A stretch of DNA of 64,000 nucleotides from contig NZ_JAUYNW010000080.1 in the NCBI RefSeq assembly GCF_030698145.1, forward strand, positions 85,554-149,553, in the 5' to 3' direction. Below, one piece after another: positions 8,659-17,988 of the stretch. The position numbers and the translations under genes are program-made. The DNA is from Phenylobacterium sp. GTDB taxonomy: Bacteria; Pseudomonadota; Alphaproteobacteria; Caulobacterales; Caulobacteraceae. Positions within the stretch are counted from its first letter, which is position 1. Every line of letters starts with the position of its first letter. A model generated the notes under the pieces. It made no database searches and was not told the DNA's origin. It was given only the letters and a program-made list of their open reading frames with translations.

Positions 8659-9069
8659 ATGCCCACGACGCCGAACTCCATCATCACGCCCCAGGCCATC
8701 AAGAGCGCGACCGCCGCGTGCACCACTGCGAACACCACATACTCGTCTTCGCCGACCAACACCCAGGTGCTGATCACGGCCGGCGCCAATGGCGCCCGCG
8801 TGACGCGGATATCCGCCATTCCCCTGGAGAACGTCGGCGACACGCAGCTTCAGTTGTTTCGAGACGGCGACGGGACTGGAGCCGCCAAGCGGTTCTTCAA
8901 CAGCGCGAAGATGCTGGCCTACACGATGGCCCAGACCACCGCCGCGACGCCGACGGAGTTCGCCTATTCCGATCTCAGTCCGCTGTTCCTGGCGTCTGGG
9001 GAAAAGGTCTATGCAGCCATCGGCCAGACGAAGAACATCACCTTCAACGCCGAGTGGGCGGACTACTGA
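8659..9069 (+). CDS. Phage structural protein, probable fibre/tail accessory
   Basis: The ATG at 8659 has GAGGA just upstream; the ORF-track start at 8581 lies inside the preceding gene. The 136-aa product is Thr/Ala/Asn-rich and predicted beta (AGANGARVTRISAIPLENVGDTQLQLFRDGDGTG). It has no signal peptide or TM. Its ATG-TGA junction with the glycine-rich gene downstream (TGATG) suggests coupled translation. No specific family is recognised; the fibre cluster implies a virion component. Confidence 0.6.
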   Translation: MPTTPNSIITPQAIKSATAACTTANTTYSSSPTNTQVLITAGANGARVTRISAIPLENVGDTQLQLFRDGDGTGAAKRFFNSAKMLAYTMAQTTAATPTEFAYSDLSPLFLASGEKVYAAIGQTKNITFNAEWADY

Positions 9070-9827
9070 TGCGGGGGGTACGCGGGCTGGAGTCGCGCCC
9101 CGGTCTCAGCGGCCTCCATGCACACGCACTTGTCCGCCGCGGACAAGTCCTGAAGGGGGCCAAGCAGAGAAACGCGCACATTATCGCACTACCCGGCGAC
9201 GCCAATTTTGCGGCCCCAGCATCAGGTTGGTACGACGTACTTCTCTACGGTCCTGGCGGGATGGGCGGATCGTCGGCCGGCACGGCGGCATCTGGAGGCG
9301 GTGGCGGTGGCGCGGCTCTAAAGCGCATCTGGCTTAGGGCTGGCGAAGTCGTGACCTACACCGTCGCTGTCTCGGGCGCTTCAACCACCGCTGCCGTTGC
9401 GGGACGATTTGCGTTCTCAGCTACCAGTGGAGGGGCAGGCGCAACAGGATTTGTACTCGGTGGAGCGGGCGGTCTTGGACTCGGCGGCGACGTTAATCGC
9501 TCAGGAGGTGCTGGCGAGGGCACAATGAACCCCGACGGTGATCCCAGCACAGAGGATGGGATTGGTGTCCTGCCGACGGCGGGCGAATTGGGTGGCTCAG
9601 GCGGAGTCGGCCCCTCTGGCGCAGGTGTTGGCGCATATGCCGGCGGGGGCGGGGGGGGAGGCGCGGGCTTCCGGGACATGTTGCCAAGCCTAGTTGGCGA
9701 CGGCGGGTCTGGTTACGGCGACTATCCTATGTCTGCGCCCGGCGGAGGGGGATACGGAGTCGTGAGTGGTGGCGGTCCTGGGGCAACTGGCGCGAACGGT
9801 GCAATTGCAATCATCTACGCCAGATAG
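9069..9827 (+). CDS. Glycine-rich tail-fibre tip / adhesin candidate
   Basis: The start codon overlaps the previous stop (TGATG). The 252-aa product has an ordered N-terminal third (HIIALPGDANFAAPASGWYDVLLYGPGG) followed by many Gly runs (GGGGGGAA, GGGGGGGAG, GGGGYG). Sandwiched Gly-rich motifs of this sort form polyglycine-II helical bundles in T-even-like gp38 adhesins and related receptor-binding proteins. I infer a receptor-recognition tip. Base composition is lower in GC than in the head genes (63-65% in two lines counted), consistent with an exchangeable specificity cassette. Confidence 0.65.
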   Translation: MRGVRGLESRPGLSGLHAHALVRRGQVLKGAKQRNAHIIALPGDANFAAPASGWYDVLLYGPGGMGGSSAGTAASGGGGGGAALKRIWLRAGEVVTYTVAVSGASTTAAVAGRFAFSATSGGAGATGFVLGGAGGLGLGGDVNRSGGAGEGTMNPDGDPSTEDGIGVLPTAGELGGSGGVGPSGAGVGAYAGGGGGGGAGFRDMLPSLVGDGGSGYGDYPMSAPGGGGYGVVSGGGPGATGANGAIAIIYAR

Positions 9828-10512
9828 CCGCTGCCGAGGCTCTAATCGCGTCCGAGCACCCTTCGGGATTCTCAGCTATCAGGTGATGTCCGCCGCGTAC
9901 TACCGTCAAGCTTGCCCGATCAACAACCATCGGCCGATCCTCCTGCCGTAGAAGGCTTGGAAGGGACTTAGGCGCTCGGACGTCTAAGAGGCTGTCGCCA
10001 GCAACTATGTGAACCGGAACAAGCTGATCTTCGAGAAGATACTGGTACGAACCACGGAAGGTGGCGTTCACGGCCGCGGCGAGATTGTTGTCCACAATGT
10101 GCCGAAGCGGCCAGATGTCGCCCTCTAGAAAGGGGTCGAGAGCAACGACGCCAGCGAGGCATGTCGGCGGCTTGCGCCCCATGGCTAGTCCAACGACGCC
10201 CCCGAGCGACTCCCCCACGAAAAGCACTCTCCTTCCAACAAGCGTGGCCTGGAGCGCTTCGGAATACGCAGCCGCGAACACCTCCACTGACACCTCGGAT
10301 AGAGCCGGAGCATTGTTGTGCTTTGGGAGGCACGCCAAAATCACATCAAAGTCGGTCAGCAGCGCCGTAAGTGGTTGAAGTTGCGCCAGCGCACGTGTGG
10401 CGCCGTGAAGGATGACCACGAGTGGGCGATCGCCTCGCAGCTCCCCCGCATGGAAGTGAACCACACCGTTGCTGGTCGGCACGCGCACTAGCTGCATTCG
10501 CCCTATTTGCAT
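9811..10512 (-). CDS. Alpha/beta hydrolase encoded antisense within the tail-fibre locus
   Basis: The 233-aa product has an alpha/beta-hydrolase layout: oxyanion-region LVVILHGATRAL, nucleophile elbow VGESLGG (Ser nucleophile), an Asp-bearing VVALDPFLEGD / IVAGDSLLDVR region, and a final GGHHLIAE for the catalytic His. No signal peptide. It overlaps the end of the glycine-rich gene by 17 bases and is the only clear minus-strand gene inside the structural module. GC by count is 53-58% in two lines versus about 67% in head genes. It may be a lysogen-expressed esterase modifying a surface polymer, or a chance insertion. Substrate unknown. Confidence 0.8.
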   Translation of the reverse strand: MQIGRMQLVRVPTSNGVVHFHAGELRGDRPLVVILHGATRALAQLQPLTALLTDFDVILACLPKHNNAPALSEVSVEVFAAAYSEALQATLVGRRVLFVGESLGGVVGLAMGRKPPTCLAGVVALDPFLEGDIWPLRHIVDNNLAAAVNATFRGSYQYLLEDQLVPVHIVAGDSLLDVRAPKSLPSLLRQEDRPMVVDRASLTVVRGGHHLIAENPEGCSDAIRASAAAIWRR

Positions 10513-10541
10513 GGCCGATCGCCGGTCGCCAAGGAGGCATC

Positions 10542-12317
10542 TTGCGGATACCGATCGAATTTCCAGTCGGCCTCAACGGCGACGACACCACTTTCGCGGC
10601 AACCGGTCGGTGGGCCGACGCCTCGAATGTGCGCTTTCACCGAGGGAGGCCCCAGGTCATCGGTGGGTGGGAAAGTCTCGCCAGCGATCCGTTGACTGGC
10701 CTGTGCCGGGCGGCCCTGGCCTGGACGGATCGCACGTCCAGCCTGGATATCGCCTTTGGCACCCACTCGAACCTGCAGGTCTGGGTCGGCGGCGGGCTCC
10801 ATGACATCACGCCGGGCCTGGCCCGCGCCTCGGCGCGGCTGGGTGCAAATCCGCTGTCCGTGTCCAACGCATCGACGGTGATCACCGTCGCGCACGTCGC
10901 TCACGGTCTGGCCACGGGTGACAGCGTCATGATTTCGGGATCGTCCCTGGTCGGCGGGGTCACGCCCTCAGGGCTCTACTCTCTTACGGTGACCGGCCCC
11001 CACGCCTACGCCATCACCCATGGGTCCGCGGCGACCTCGACCGCCGTGGGCGGCGGATCCGCCGTCGTCAGCGCGCCGCAGAACACCTTCTCGATGGGGT
11101 CAGTCGATGGCGCCGGCGGCGCCGGCTATGGCACCGGGTCCTACTCCACCGGCGACTATTCCGAGCCCTCCACGGCCGACTACTTCCCCCGCACCTGGGC
11201 GCTGGCGGCCTGGGGGGAGAACCTGTTGGCCAATCCGCGCGGCGGGGCGATCCACGCCTGGACCAACGACACCATGGTCATGGCCGCGCCGCTGGCCAAT
11301 TCGCCGCGCCAGGTCACCCACATGCTGGTCGCGCCCCAGGACCAGGTGTTCGCCCTGGGGTGCAACGAAGAGGTCTCCGGCGCCTTCAACCCACTCTGCA
11401 TCCGTCATTCCTCCGTGCGGAACAGCACGGTCTGGAACACCGCGGCGAACACCACCGCCCGCGAGTACATCCTGCCTGGGGGCGGAAGGATCGTGGCCGG
11501 ACGGGTGGTCGGCCCGTACCTGCTGGTCTGGACGACCCACGCGCTGTTCCTGGGAACCTTCGTGGGCGCGTTGGGGCAGCCCTGGCGGTTCGATCGCGTG
11601 GGCGAGAAGTGCGGCTTGATCGGGCCGAACGGCGCAGTGGTCGTGGGGCAGGGGGCCTACTGGCTCGGTCCGGACCTACAATTCTATCGCTACCTCCTGG
11701 GGGGCGCCCCGGAACCGCTCGCCTGCCCAATCCACCAGGACTTCGCCGACAACCTGGCGCCATCGCAGGGCGACAAGGTCGTGGCGTCGTCCATCTCGGC
11801 GTTCAGCGAGATCCGGTTCGACTATCCCGACGCCCGAGACGGGTCTGAGAACAGCCGCTACCTGTCGCTGTCGCTGGCTGACGGCGCCTGGTCGAGGGGG
11901 GTCATGGCGCGAACGGCGATGGTCGACGCGGGCCCGGCGCAGCATCCCATCGGGGTGGATCCTGTGGGCCAGGTCTATTGGCACGAGCGCGGCGCCAGCG
12001 CCGACGGCGGTCCATTCTCCTGGTTCGTCGAGACGGCGGACCAGCACCTGGACGAGGACGTCACGGCCATGGTTCGCGGCCTGTGGCCCGACATCAAGGA
12101 CCAGCAGGGCCCGGTGGCCGTGACGGTCATCAGCCGCTTCCAGCCGCAGGGGGAGGAGCGCGTCTACGGTCCCTATCTGATGGCGCCCGGCGAAGACCGG
12201 ATCGATATCCGCGCAACCGGCAGGCTCTTCCGGATGCGGCTCTCGGGTGGGTCGTCGCCGACCGCCTGCCGGATCGGCAAGCCGGTGTTCGATATCGCCG
12301 TCGCCGGCCGGCGATAG
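10542..12317 (+). CDS. Large phage tail protein (nozzle / DNA-stabilisation-like)
   Basis: The TTG at 10542 was chosen because a perfect AAGGAGG lies four bases upstream and the frame upstream is antisense to the hydrolase. The 591-aa product begins LRIPIEFPVGLNGDDTTFAATGRWADASNVRFHRGRPQVIGGWESL, a signature I associate with podoviral tail proteins following the adaptor (P22 gp10- or nozzle-like). The body is beta-rich with repeated Trp/Tyr strands, compatible with a propeller or barrel. It probably forms the tail tube below the adaptor. The exact family is inferred. Confidence 0.7.
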   Translation: MRIPIEFPVGLNGDDTTFAATGRWADASNVRFHRGRPQVIGGWESLASDPLTGLCRAALAWTDRTSSLDIAFGTHSNLQVWVGGGLHDITPGLARASARLGANPLSVSNASTVITVAHVAHGLATGDSVMISGSSLVGGVTPSGLYSLTVTGPHAYAITHGSAATSTAVGGGSAVVSAPQNTFSMGSVDGAGGAGYGTGSYSTGDYSEPSTADYFPRTWALAAWGENLLANPRGGAIHAWTNDTMVMAAPLANSPRQVTHMLVAPQDQVFALGCNEEVSGAFNPLCIRHSSVRNSTVWNTAANTTAREYILPGGGRIVAGRVVGPYLLVWTTHALFLGTFVGALGQPWRFDRVGEKCGLIGPNGAVVVGQGAYWLGPDLQFYRYLLGGAPEPLACPIHQDFADNLAPSQGDKVVASSISAFSEIRFDYPDARDGSENSRYLSLSLADGAWSRGVMARTAMVDAGPAQHPIGVDPVGQVYWHERGASADGGPFSWFVETADQHLDEDVTAMVRGLWPDIKDQQGPVAVTVISRFQPQGEERVYGPYLMAPGEDRIDIRATGRLFRMRLSGGSSPTACRIGKPVFDIAVAGRR

Positions 12318-12339
12318 GGCGTCTTCGCGAGCTTTGATC

Positions 12340-12696
12340 ATGATCGACCTCTGGATGCTCTGCCGAGGATGGCTGCTGCCTGCATTGCTGCCGGAAGACG
12401 GAGGAGAGGCTGAGCTGGTCGCCGAGATCGCGGCCGGCCGGGTGCGGCTCTGGGTCGGAGAAGCCTGCGCCCTGGCCACCGAGCTGGCGTCGGAGGGCGA
12501 CGGGACCTGCCTGCACATCTGGCTCGGCGGCGGTGATCTACAGGGCATCCTGGCGCTGCGGCCCGGCTTGGAGGCCTACGCGCGGGGCCTGGGCTGCCGC
12601 AGCGTGACGATCGATGGACGACCGGGATGGAGCCGGGTGTTGCGTGGCCACGGCTACGTGCGCGCCGGCGGTGAACTGAGAAGGACGCTCCGATGA
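12340..12696 (+). CDS. Small phage protein, GNAT-like fragment or internal virion protein
   Basis: The ATG at 12340 was chosen over the upstream in-frame start, which lies inside the tail gene. The 118-aa product reads MIDLWMLCRGWLLPALLPEDGG, then strands (RVRLWVGEACALATEL, CLHIWLGGG) and a helix-strand end (LEAYARGLGCRSVTIDGRPGWSRVLRGHGYV). The last part resembles the C-terminal motif of GNAT acyltransferases. Comparable proteins occur in podoviral tail clusters, with unknown role. The stop overlaps the next start (ATGA). Confidence 0.55.
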   Translation: MIDLWMLCRGWLLPALLPEDGGEAELVAEIAAGRVRLWVGEACALATELASEGDGTCLHIWLGGGDLQGILALRPGLEAYARGLGCRSVTIDGRPGWSRVLRGHGYVRAGGELRRTLR

Positions 12697-13802
12697 GCAA
12701 GAGAAAGTCGACGACACAGTCGTCTCAATCCAACCTGTCTACCACGACGCCAATCAATCCAGACTGGGTCCAGCATACGGCTCAGAGCCTGAATCAGGGT
12801 GTGCAGCGCATCGGCGGCCTCGACCCCTATTCGCTGGTCGCCCCGGTGACGGGCCTCGAGACACAGGCCGCCCAGGGGGCGTCCAGTCTTGGCAGGGGCT
12901 TCGGCGGCGGTGGAACGGACGCCGTCGGCGGCGACGCCTGGTTCGCGAAGCTGCTGTCAGGGCCAACGCCCGCCGCCTCGTCCGCCAGCCTGCTGGACAA
13001 TCTTCGGGCCTACTACAACCCCTTCAAGGACCAGGTCACCGGCGCGGCCATGGCCGACTTTGACGCGGACGCCGGGCGGACCAGAGCGGCGCAGGACCTG
13101 GCGCTGGCCGGCGCCTCGGCGTTCGGCGGTTCGGGCGCGGCGTTGACGCAGTCGATGACCGAGGGCGAACTGGCGCGAGCGCGCAGCAGCCAGCTTTCCA
13201 GGCTGCTCTCGGAGATGTTCAGCACCAGCGCGGGCCTGGCTGGGCAGGACGCCCAACGCCGCCAGGACGCGTCGATCGCCAATGCGCAACTGGCGCAGGC
13301 CGACAATCAGTGGCGCAGCCAGACCGCCCTGGCGCGGGACGATGGCGCGCGCTCCAACGTCGCGGCCCAGGCGGCCCTGGGCGCCCAGCTGCGGGGCGTC
13401 GACCAGGCGACCCGCAACGCGCCGCTGTCGCTGCTGGGCTCACAGATCGACATGTTCTCGGGCCTGCCGCTGTCGCTGTTCCAGGGCCAGACCACGAGCT
13501 CGTCGGGGACCGGGAGCTCGAAGTCGACGCAGACCGGCAGCGTCTTGGACACCGTGGGTCAGCTCGCTCAGATCGCCCAAGCCGCCGCGGCTTTGAAGGC
13601 TTCGGATCGGCGGTTGAAGCGAGACATCCATCGTCTTGGCCACCGCGCCGACGGGCTGAGCGTCTATCTCTACCGCTATCTCTGGTCGCCGCTCTGGCAG
13701 ATCGGGGTGATGGCGCAAGAGGTGTTGAAGGTCACTCCGGCAGCCGTCGTGCGCCATCCGAGCGGATTCCTGATGGTCGATTACAGCAAGCTGGGAGCCT
13801 GA
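12693..13802 (+). CDS. Phage virion protein with C-terminal intramolecular chaperone (S74) domain
   Basis: ATGA overlap with the previous gene. The 369-aa product has a Ser/Thr-rich N-terminus, a long Ala/Gln-rich helical middle (about residues 80-240: AAQDLALAGASAFGGSGAALTQSM, SIANAQLAQADNQWRSQ), a Ser/Thr linker, and from about residue 305 the domain SDRRLKRDIHRLGHRADGLSVYLYRYLWSP...IGVMAQEV. That last domain is the endosialidase-type chaperone, which trimerises the protein and then releases itself by autocleavage just before the SDRRLK region. The helical middle resembles internal or ejection proteins more than a classic fibre. Confidence 0.8.
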   Translation: MSKRKSTTQSSQSNLSTTTPINPDWVQHTAQSLNQGVQRIGGLDPYSLVAPVTGLETQAAQGASSLGRGFGGGGTDAVGGDAWFAKLLSGPTPAASSASLLDNLRAYYNPFKDQVTGAAMADFDADAGRTRAAQDLALAGASAFGGSGAALTQSMTEGELARARSSQLSRLLSEMFSTSAGLAGQDAQRRQDASIANAQLAQADNQWRSQTALARDDGARSNVAAQAALGAQLRGVDQATRNAPLSLLGSQIDMFSGLPLSLFQGQTTSSSGTGSSKSTQTGSVLDTVGQLAQIAQAAAALKASDRRLKRDIHRLGHRADGLSVYLYRYLWSPLWQIGVMAQEVLKVTPAAVVRHPSGFLMVDYSKLGA

Positions 13803-13803
13803 C

Positions 13804-14190
13804 ATGACCTTTGGGTTCAAGGCGTTTCGCCAGAGCATGTTTCCGAACGCCGAGTTCGGCCAAAGAGTCGCCCAGGCGGCTCCTCTCAGCATCATGTCGG
13901 AGACGCCCGCCGCGTGGACGCCGGATCGGCCGGTGTTCAACCCGGGCCTCAGCTACAAGCCGCCCTCGAAGTTCGAAGCCTATTGGGGCACGCCGCTGGA
14001 GCGAACCGGTAAGACTCGGGCCGAGCACCTTGGCGAGATCGGATCGCTCCTGAGAGACCGAGACGAACACTACATTCCCGCCCCGTCGGTCGACCTCTCG
14101 CCGCCGGCCACGCCCACACTGACGGGACGGGGCGGAAGCTCAGGCGCTTCCGACGTTCTTGCGCGCGTTCGGGCGCGCTATGGCCTGTGA
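13804..14190 (+). CDS. Phage protein of unknown function
   Basis: The 128-aa product begins one base after the previous stop (MTFGFKAFRQSMFPNAEFGQRV). It is low in predicted structure and rich in Pro, Ser and Gly, with a terminal helix (ASDVLARVRARYGL). No signal peptide, TM or motif. Its place between the S74-domain protein and the lysis genes suggests a minor virion protein. A GTG start of the next gene overlaps its stop. Confidence 0.5.
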   Translation: MTFGFKAFRQSMFPNAEFGQRVAQAAPLSIMSETPAAWTPDRPVFNPGLSYKPPSKFEAYWGTPLERTGKTRAEHLGEIGSLLRDRDEHYIPAPSVDLSPPATPTLTGRGGSSGASDVLARVRARYGL

Positions 14191-14543
14191 CCGCGTCCAC
14201 ATCCCTGGACTCCCTGCATCAGGCCCAGATCCTGACCCTGCGCCAGATCGGCGACAACGTCGCGGCCCAGACCCAGCGGCTGGAGGGGTTGACCGCCAAG
14301 GTGGATGACGTGCGCGAGCGGCTGGTTCGCCTGGAAGCCCAGGAAGCCGGAAAGCTGGTTGAGGGCCTGCGCGGCGATCTCAAGGCGGCGCTGGCGCGGA
14401 TCGACACCCTGGAGTCTCAGCGGGACCGAGTGGTCGGGGTGGCCGCGTTCTGGGCGTGGCTTGTACGCAGCGGGCCGTGGCTAGCCGCGGGCGCCGCGGC
14501 TTTTCTCGCCGGCATGGGTTGGCGCGCTGGTGGTGGCCGGTGA
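14187..14543 (+). CDS. Coiled-coil protein with one C-terminal TM, holin candidate
   Basis: A GTG overlaps the preceding stop. The 118-aa product has a long heptad-like helix (about residues 10-80: LTLRQIGDNVAAQTQRLEGLTAKVDDVRERLVRLEAQ) followed by a hydrophobic segment (VVGVAAFWAWLVRSGPWLAAGAAAFLAGMGW) and a short basic tail. Single-TM proteins with a preceding coiled coil often sit directly before endolysins and are annotated as holins or holin-like. Topology and position support a lysis role, but no family signature is seen. The endolysin starts 44 bases downstream. Confidence 0.6.
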   Translation: MTASTSLDSLHQAQILTLRQIGDNVAAQTQRLEGLTAKVDDVRERLVRLEAQEAGKLVEGLRGDLKAALARIDTLESQRDRVVGVAAFWAWLVRSGPWLAAGAAAFLAGMGWRAGGGR

Positions 14544-14587
14544 CCGGCCAGAGATCCTGACAAGCGCAAGAAGCAAGGAGGTCAGAC

Positions 14588-15040
14588 ATGCCGACAAGGC
14601 TTTCGCCGCATTTCACGGTGGAGGAGCTCACCGCGACGCAACATCGCCGGTTGGACAATACGCCGTCGCCAGCGGTGCTTGAAAATCTGCGCCGTACGGC
14701 GGAGCGGATGGAACAGGTACGCAGCCTGCTGGGAGACCGGGTGATCACCGTGTCGAGCGGCTATCGTTCACCCGCGGTCAACCGTGCGGTCGGCGGCGCG
14801 AAAACTAGCGCGCATTTGTCGGGGCTGGCGGTCGACTTCAACTGCCACGCTTTTGGCTCGCCGGCCGAGGTCTGCGAGGCGATCGCACGATCCAGCATCA
14901 CCTTCGACCAGCTAATCGAGGAAGGTCGTTGGGTCCATTTGAGCGCTGATCCTCGAGGGCGACGCCAGGTGCTGACCAAGCGCAAAAACGGCGGCTATCG
15001 GGCAGGTTTGGGTCGTGATCCTCCGACGCCGGGCCTCTGA
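14588..15040 (+). CDS. Endolysin, M15-family peptidase (D-Ala carboxypeptidase-like)
   Basis: ATG preceded by AAGGAGGT. The 150-aa product has the M15_3 layout: LSPHFTVEEL near the N-terminus, VSSGYRSPAVNRAVGGAKTSAHLSGLAVDF (zinc ligands His and Asp in SAHLSGLAVDF), and WVHLS carrying the last His. These zinc peptidases cleave peptide stems of peptidoglycan, and phage versions act as endolysins. No signal peptide is present, so it would need the holin candidate upstream for export. It is the last clear gene of the prophage block. Confidence 0.85.
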   Translation: MPTRLSPHFTVEELTATQHRRLDNTPSPAVLENLRRTAERMEQVRSLLGDRVITVSSGYRSPAVNRAVGGAKTSAHLSGLAVDFNCHAFGSPAEVCEAIARSSITFDQLIEEGRWVHLSADPRGRRQVLTKRKNGGYRAGLGRDPPTPGL

Positions 15041-15069
15041 CGGACCACGCACGCTTGAGCGATCCTAGC

Positions 15070-15648
15070 TTATCGCTGGTCACCTGCAACGCCGACCCGA
15101 CGGACCAGGGTCCGTACGTAGTCGCCGACATCCTGGGGCCAGGACGCGGTCAGATCGTCGAAGCGCGCATAGTCCTTGGCGTAGAATGCGCGACTGGCTT
15201 CCTCGAAATCCGGCAAGTCGCCAGCCAGGGCAAACATCACGCGGTGAACCGCCTCCTGAGCCTGTCGGCTATCGGCGGGCGCCGCCCGCCGCGCGTCTTC
15301 GACGAGGCGCCGCAAGGCCGCCGAGGCGCCGCCTGGCTGCGCGGCCAGCCATTCCCAGTGCCGGGGGAGGAGGGTGACCTCGCGGGCGATGACGCCAAGC
15401 TTGGGACGTCCGCGGCTTGTCGGCTTGGCGGGTTCGGGCGCCTCCTGCGCCGCCAGCCGCGCCAGGACGTCGGCCAGCTCGCCGCGCAGGTCGAGTTCGG
15501 CCGTATGGCCCGTCGCATCCTCGAAGACCAGCAGGTGGGTGGCGTCAGCATCGAAGGCCGCCTTGACGGCAGGGGCGACGTCGGCGAGCGAACCCGACGC
15601 CACCCGCAGCTTCCCGACGAAGGCGGTAAAGGGTCCGAGACGGGCCAT
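15070..15648 (-). CDS. DUF2239 family protein
   Basis: The 192-aa product opens TAFVGKLRVASGSLADVAPAVKAAFDADATHLLVFEDATGHTAELDLRG, the recognisable start of DUF2239. A Lys/Arg-rich GRPKLGVIAREVTLLPRHWEWLAAQPGGASAALRRLVEDAR follows, resembling a compact DNA-binding-like helical unit. Function unknown. It lies convergent to the endolysin and next to tRNA-Thr. It may be host sequence at the prophage boundary, since the family is chromosomal in many proteobacteria, or a passenger. The ATG is well placed but no strong ribosome binding site is evident. Confidence 0.75.
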   Translation of the reverse strand: MARLGPFTAFVGKLRVASGSLADVAPAVKAAFDADATHLLVFEDATGHTAELDLRGELADVLARLAAQEAPEPAKPTSRGRPKLGVIAREVTLLPRHWEWLAAQPGGASAALRRLVEDARRAAPADSRQAQEAVHRVMFALAGDLPDFEEASRAFYAKDYARFDDLTASWPQDVGDYVRTLVRRVGVAGDQR

Positions 15649-15807
15649 GTGCGCTCCAGCCGAACGACGGCTACCCTGCCGTCATGTGGCCTTAAATAAT
15701 ACCCGGATATAATTTGATCAAGCACGCAAGACCCATCACGCCGAGAGGCGCATATCGACGGACGATGTCGAAGGATCTCGCGCTCTCTCCCTTTGGCGGG
15801 GAAAGAG

Positions 15808-15882
<75 letters not shown>

Positions 15883-15988
15883 GAAAAGACGAGGCGCGGG
15901 CTATAGCCAAAGCCTGGGCCCGCGTGAAGCCTAAAAGCGTCGAAAGGCGTCTTGACGCGGCGGCGGCCTCGTCGCACCCCAGTTTTGC

Positions 15989-16129
15989 ATGGAAAAACCT
16001 GGAAAAACGGTCGTCGAGGAACGCGAGGCCAAACTCGCCGCGGCGCTTCGCGCAAATCTGCGCCGACGCAAGGGAGGTGGGCGAGTCGCAGCGCCACCGA
16101 AGCCGTCTGAACCGGATGCGGCCTCGTAG
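15989..16129 (+). CDS. Conserved small protein (46 aa) upstream of murA
   Basis: Not in the supplied ORF track. Reading ATG at 15989 to TAG at 16127-16129 gives MEKPGKTVVEEREAKLAAAL, then RANLRRRKGGGRVAAPPKPS and EPDAAS. The EREAKLAAALRANLRRRK core is a short amphipathic basic helix that I recognise as a recurring tiny protein next to murA in alphaproteobacteria. Function unknown. The frame is the only sensible content of the 338-base gap between tRNA-Thr and murA. It ends about 90 bases before the murA TTG. No strong Shine-Dalgarno is visible. Confidence 0.65.
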   Translation: MEKPGKTVVEEREAKLAAALRANLRRRKGGGRVAAPPKPSEPDAAS

Positions 16130-16220
16130 CGCGCCCGGCTTTGCGCCGCCCGCCGCGCAGGCTAGATAGCGGCGACGGCTCTGGCGCGCGCGGCGCGCCG
16201 ACCACGGTTGAGGGACGAGA

Positions 16221-17509
<1,289 letters not shown>

Positions 17510-17510
<1 letters not shown>

Positions 17511-17944
17511 TGATGCGCACCGCTGAAGCCCCGCGCCTGCGCCTGTTGGCCGAAGACGCCGATGACCTGACGGTGATCGCCGCGGCGCTGCAGGACGCCG
17601 TCTGCAAGATCGGCGATATCGCCTACGACGCCAAGGCTCGTCGCCTGACCCTGGGCGTCAACCGCTACCGCTGGGAAGGACCCGGGGGCGAGCGCGTGCG
17701 CAGCGGTCTGCAGATCGGTTCGGTGCTCACCGTTCAAACCCGCAAACTGCGTCGAACCGCCAAGGCCGCGGTGGTGGAGTTGCTCACGCTTGGGTTCGAG
17801 GCCGGGGACGCGCCTGGCGGCGTCTTGAGCCTGACGTTTGCGGGCGGCGGAGACCTGCGGGCCACGGTCGAATGCGTCGACGCGGTGCTGGCCGACGTCT
17901 CCGCCCCCTGGCCGACCCCGCGCACCCCGACGCATGAAGCCTGA
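17510..17944 (+). CDS. DUF2948 family protein
   Basis: An ATG overlapping the murA stop gives a 144-aa product: LRLLAEDADDLTVIAAALQDAVCKIGDIAYDAKARRLTLGVNRYRWE. This is the typical DUF2948 start and is almost always found between murA and hisD in alphaproteobacteria. No signal peptide or TM; probably a cytosolic alpha/beta protein of unknown function. Translational coupling to murA suggests joint expression. Confidence 0.85.
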
Positions 17945-17953
17945 CACGCCATA

Positions 17954-17971
17954 GCCTTGCGCGGGCAAGGC
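17954..17971 (+). promoter_or_regulatory. Small hairpin upstream of hisD
   Basis: GCCTTGC and GCAAGGC form a 7-bp stem with a four-base loop in the 44-base gap between the DUF2948 gene and hisD. No T-run follows, so it is not a standard terminator. CCGCTAATAG next to it resembles a -10 element. Weak evidence. Confidence 0.25.
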
Positions 17972-17988
17972 CGCTAATAGAGCGCGCC

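Larger units (their letters stand above)
1..15040 (+). mobile_element. Prophage structural and lysis module (right part of a P22-like podoviral prophage)
   Basis: A nearly unidirectional block runs in the usual tailed-phage order: terminase, portal, scaffold, coat, small head protein, adaptor, fibre/tail proteins, S74-chaperone protein, coiled-coil/TM protein, endolysin. The portal and coat resemble the P22 type and there is no tape-measure or sheath gene, which suggests a podovirus. Only the large terminase end is present, so the left part (small terminase, replication, integrase, repressor) lies outside the window. The right boundary is uncertain: it is at least the endolysin end and may extend to the tRNA-Thr gene. 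All structural frames are open, so this part looks intact. Confidence 0.88.

Noticed and set aside
1-15040. Gene transfer agent rather than prophage
   Set aside because: The portal, coat and tail are P22/podovirus-like with fibre cassette and endolysin, whereas alphaproteobacterial GTAs are siphovirus-like with a different gene order.
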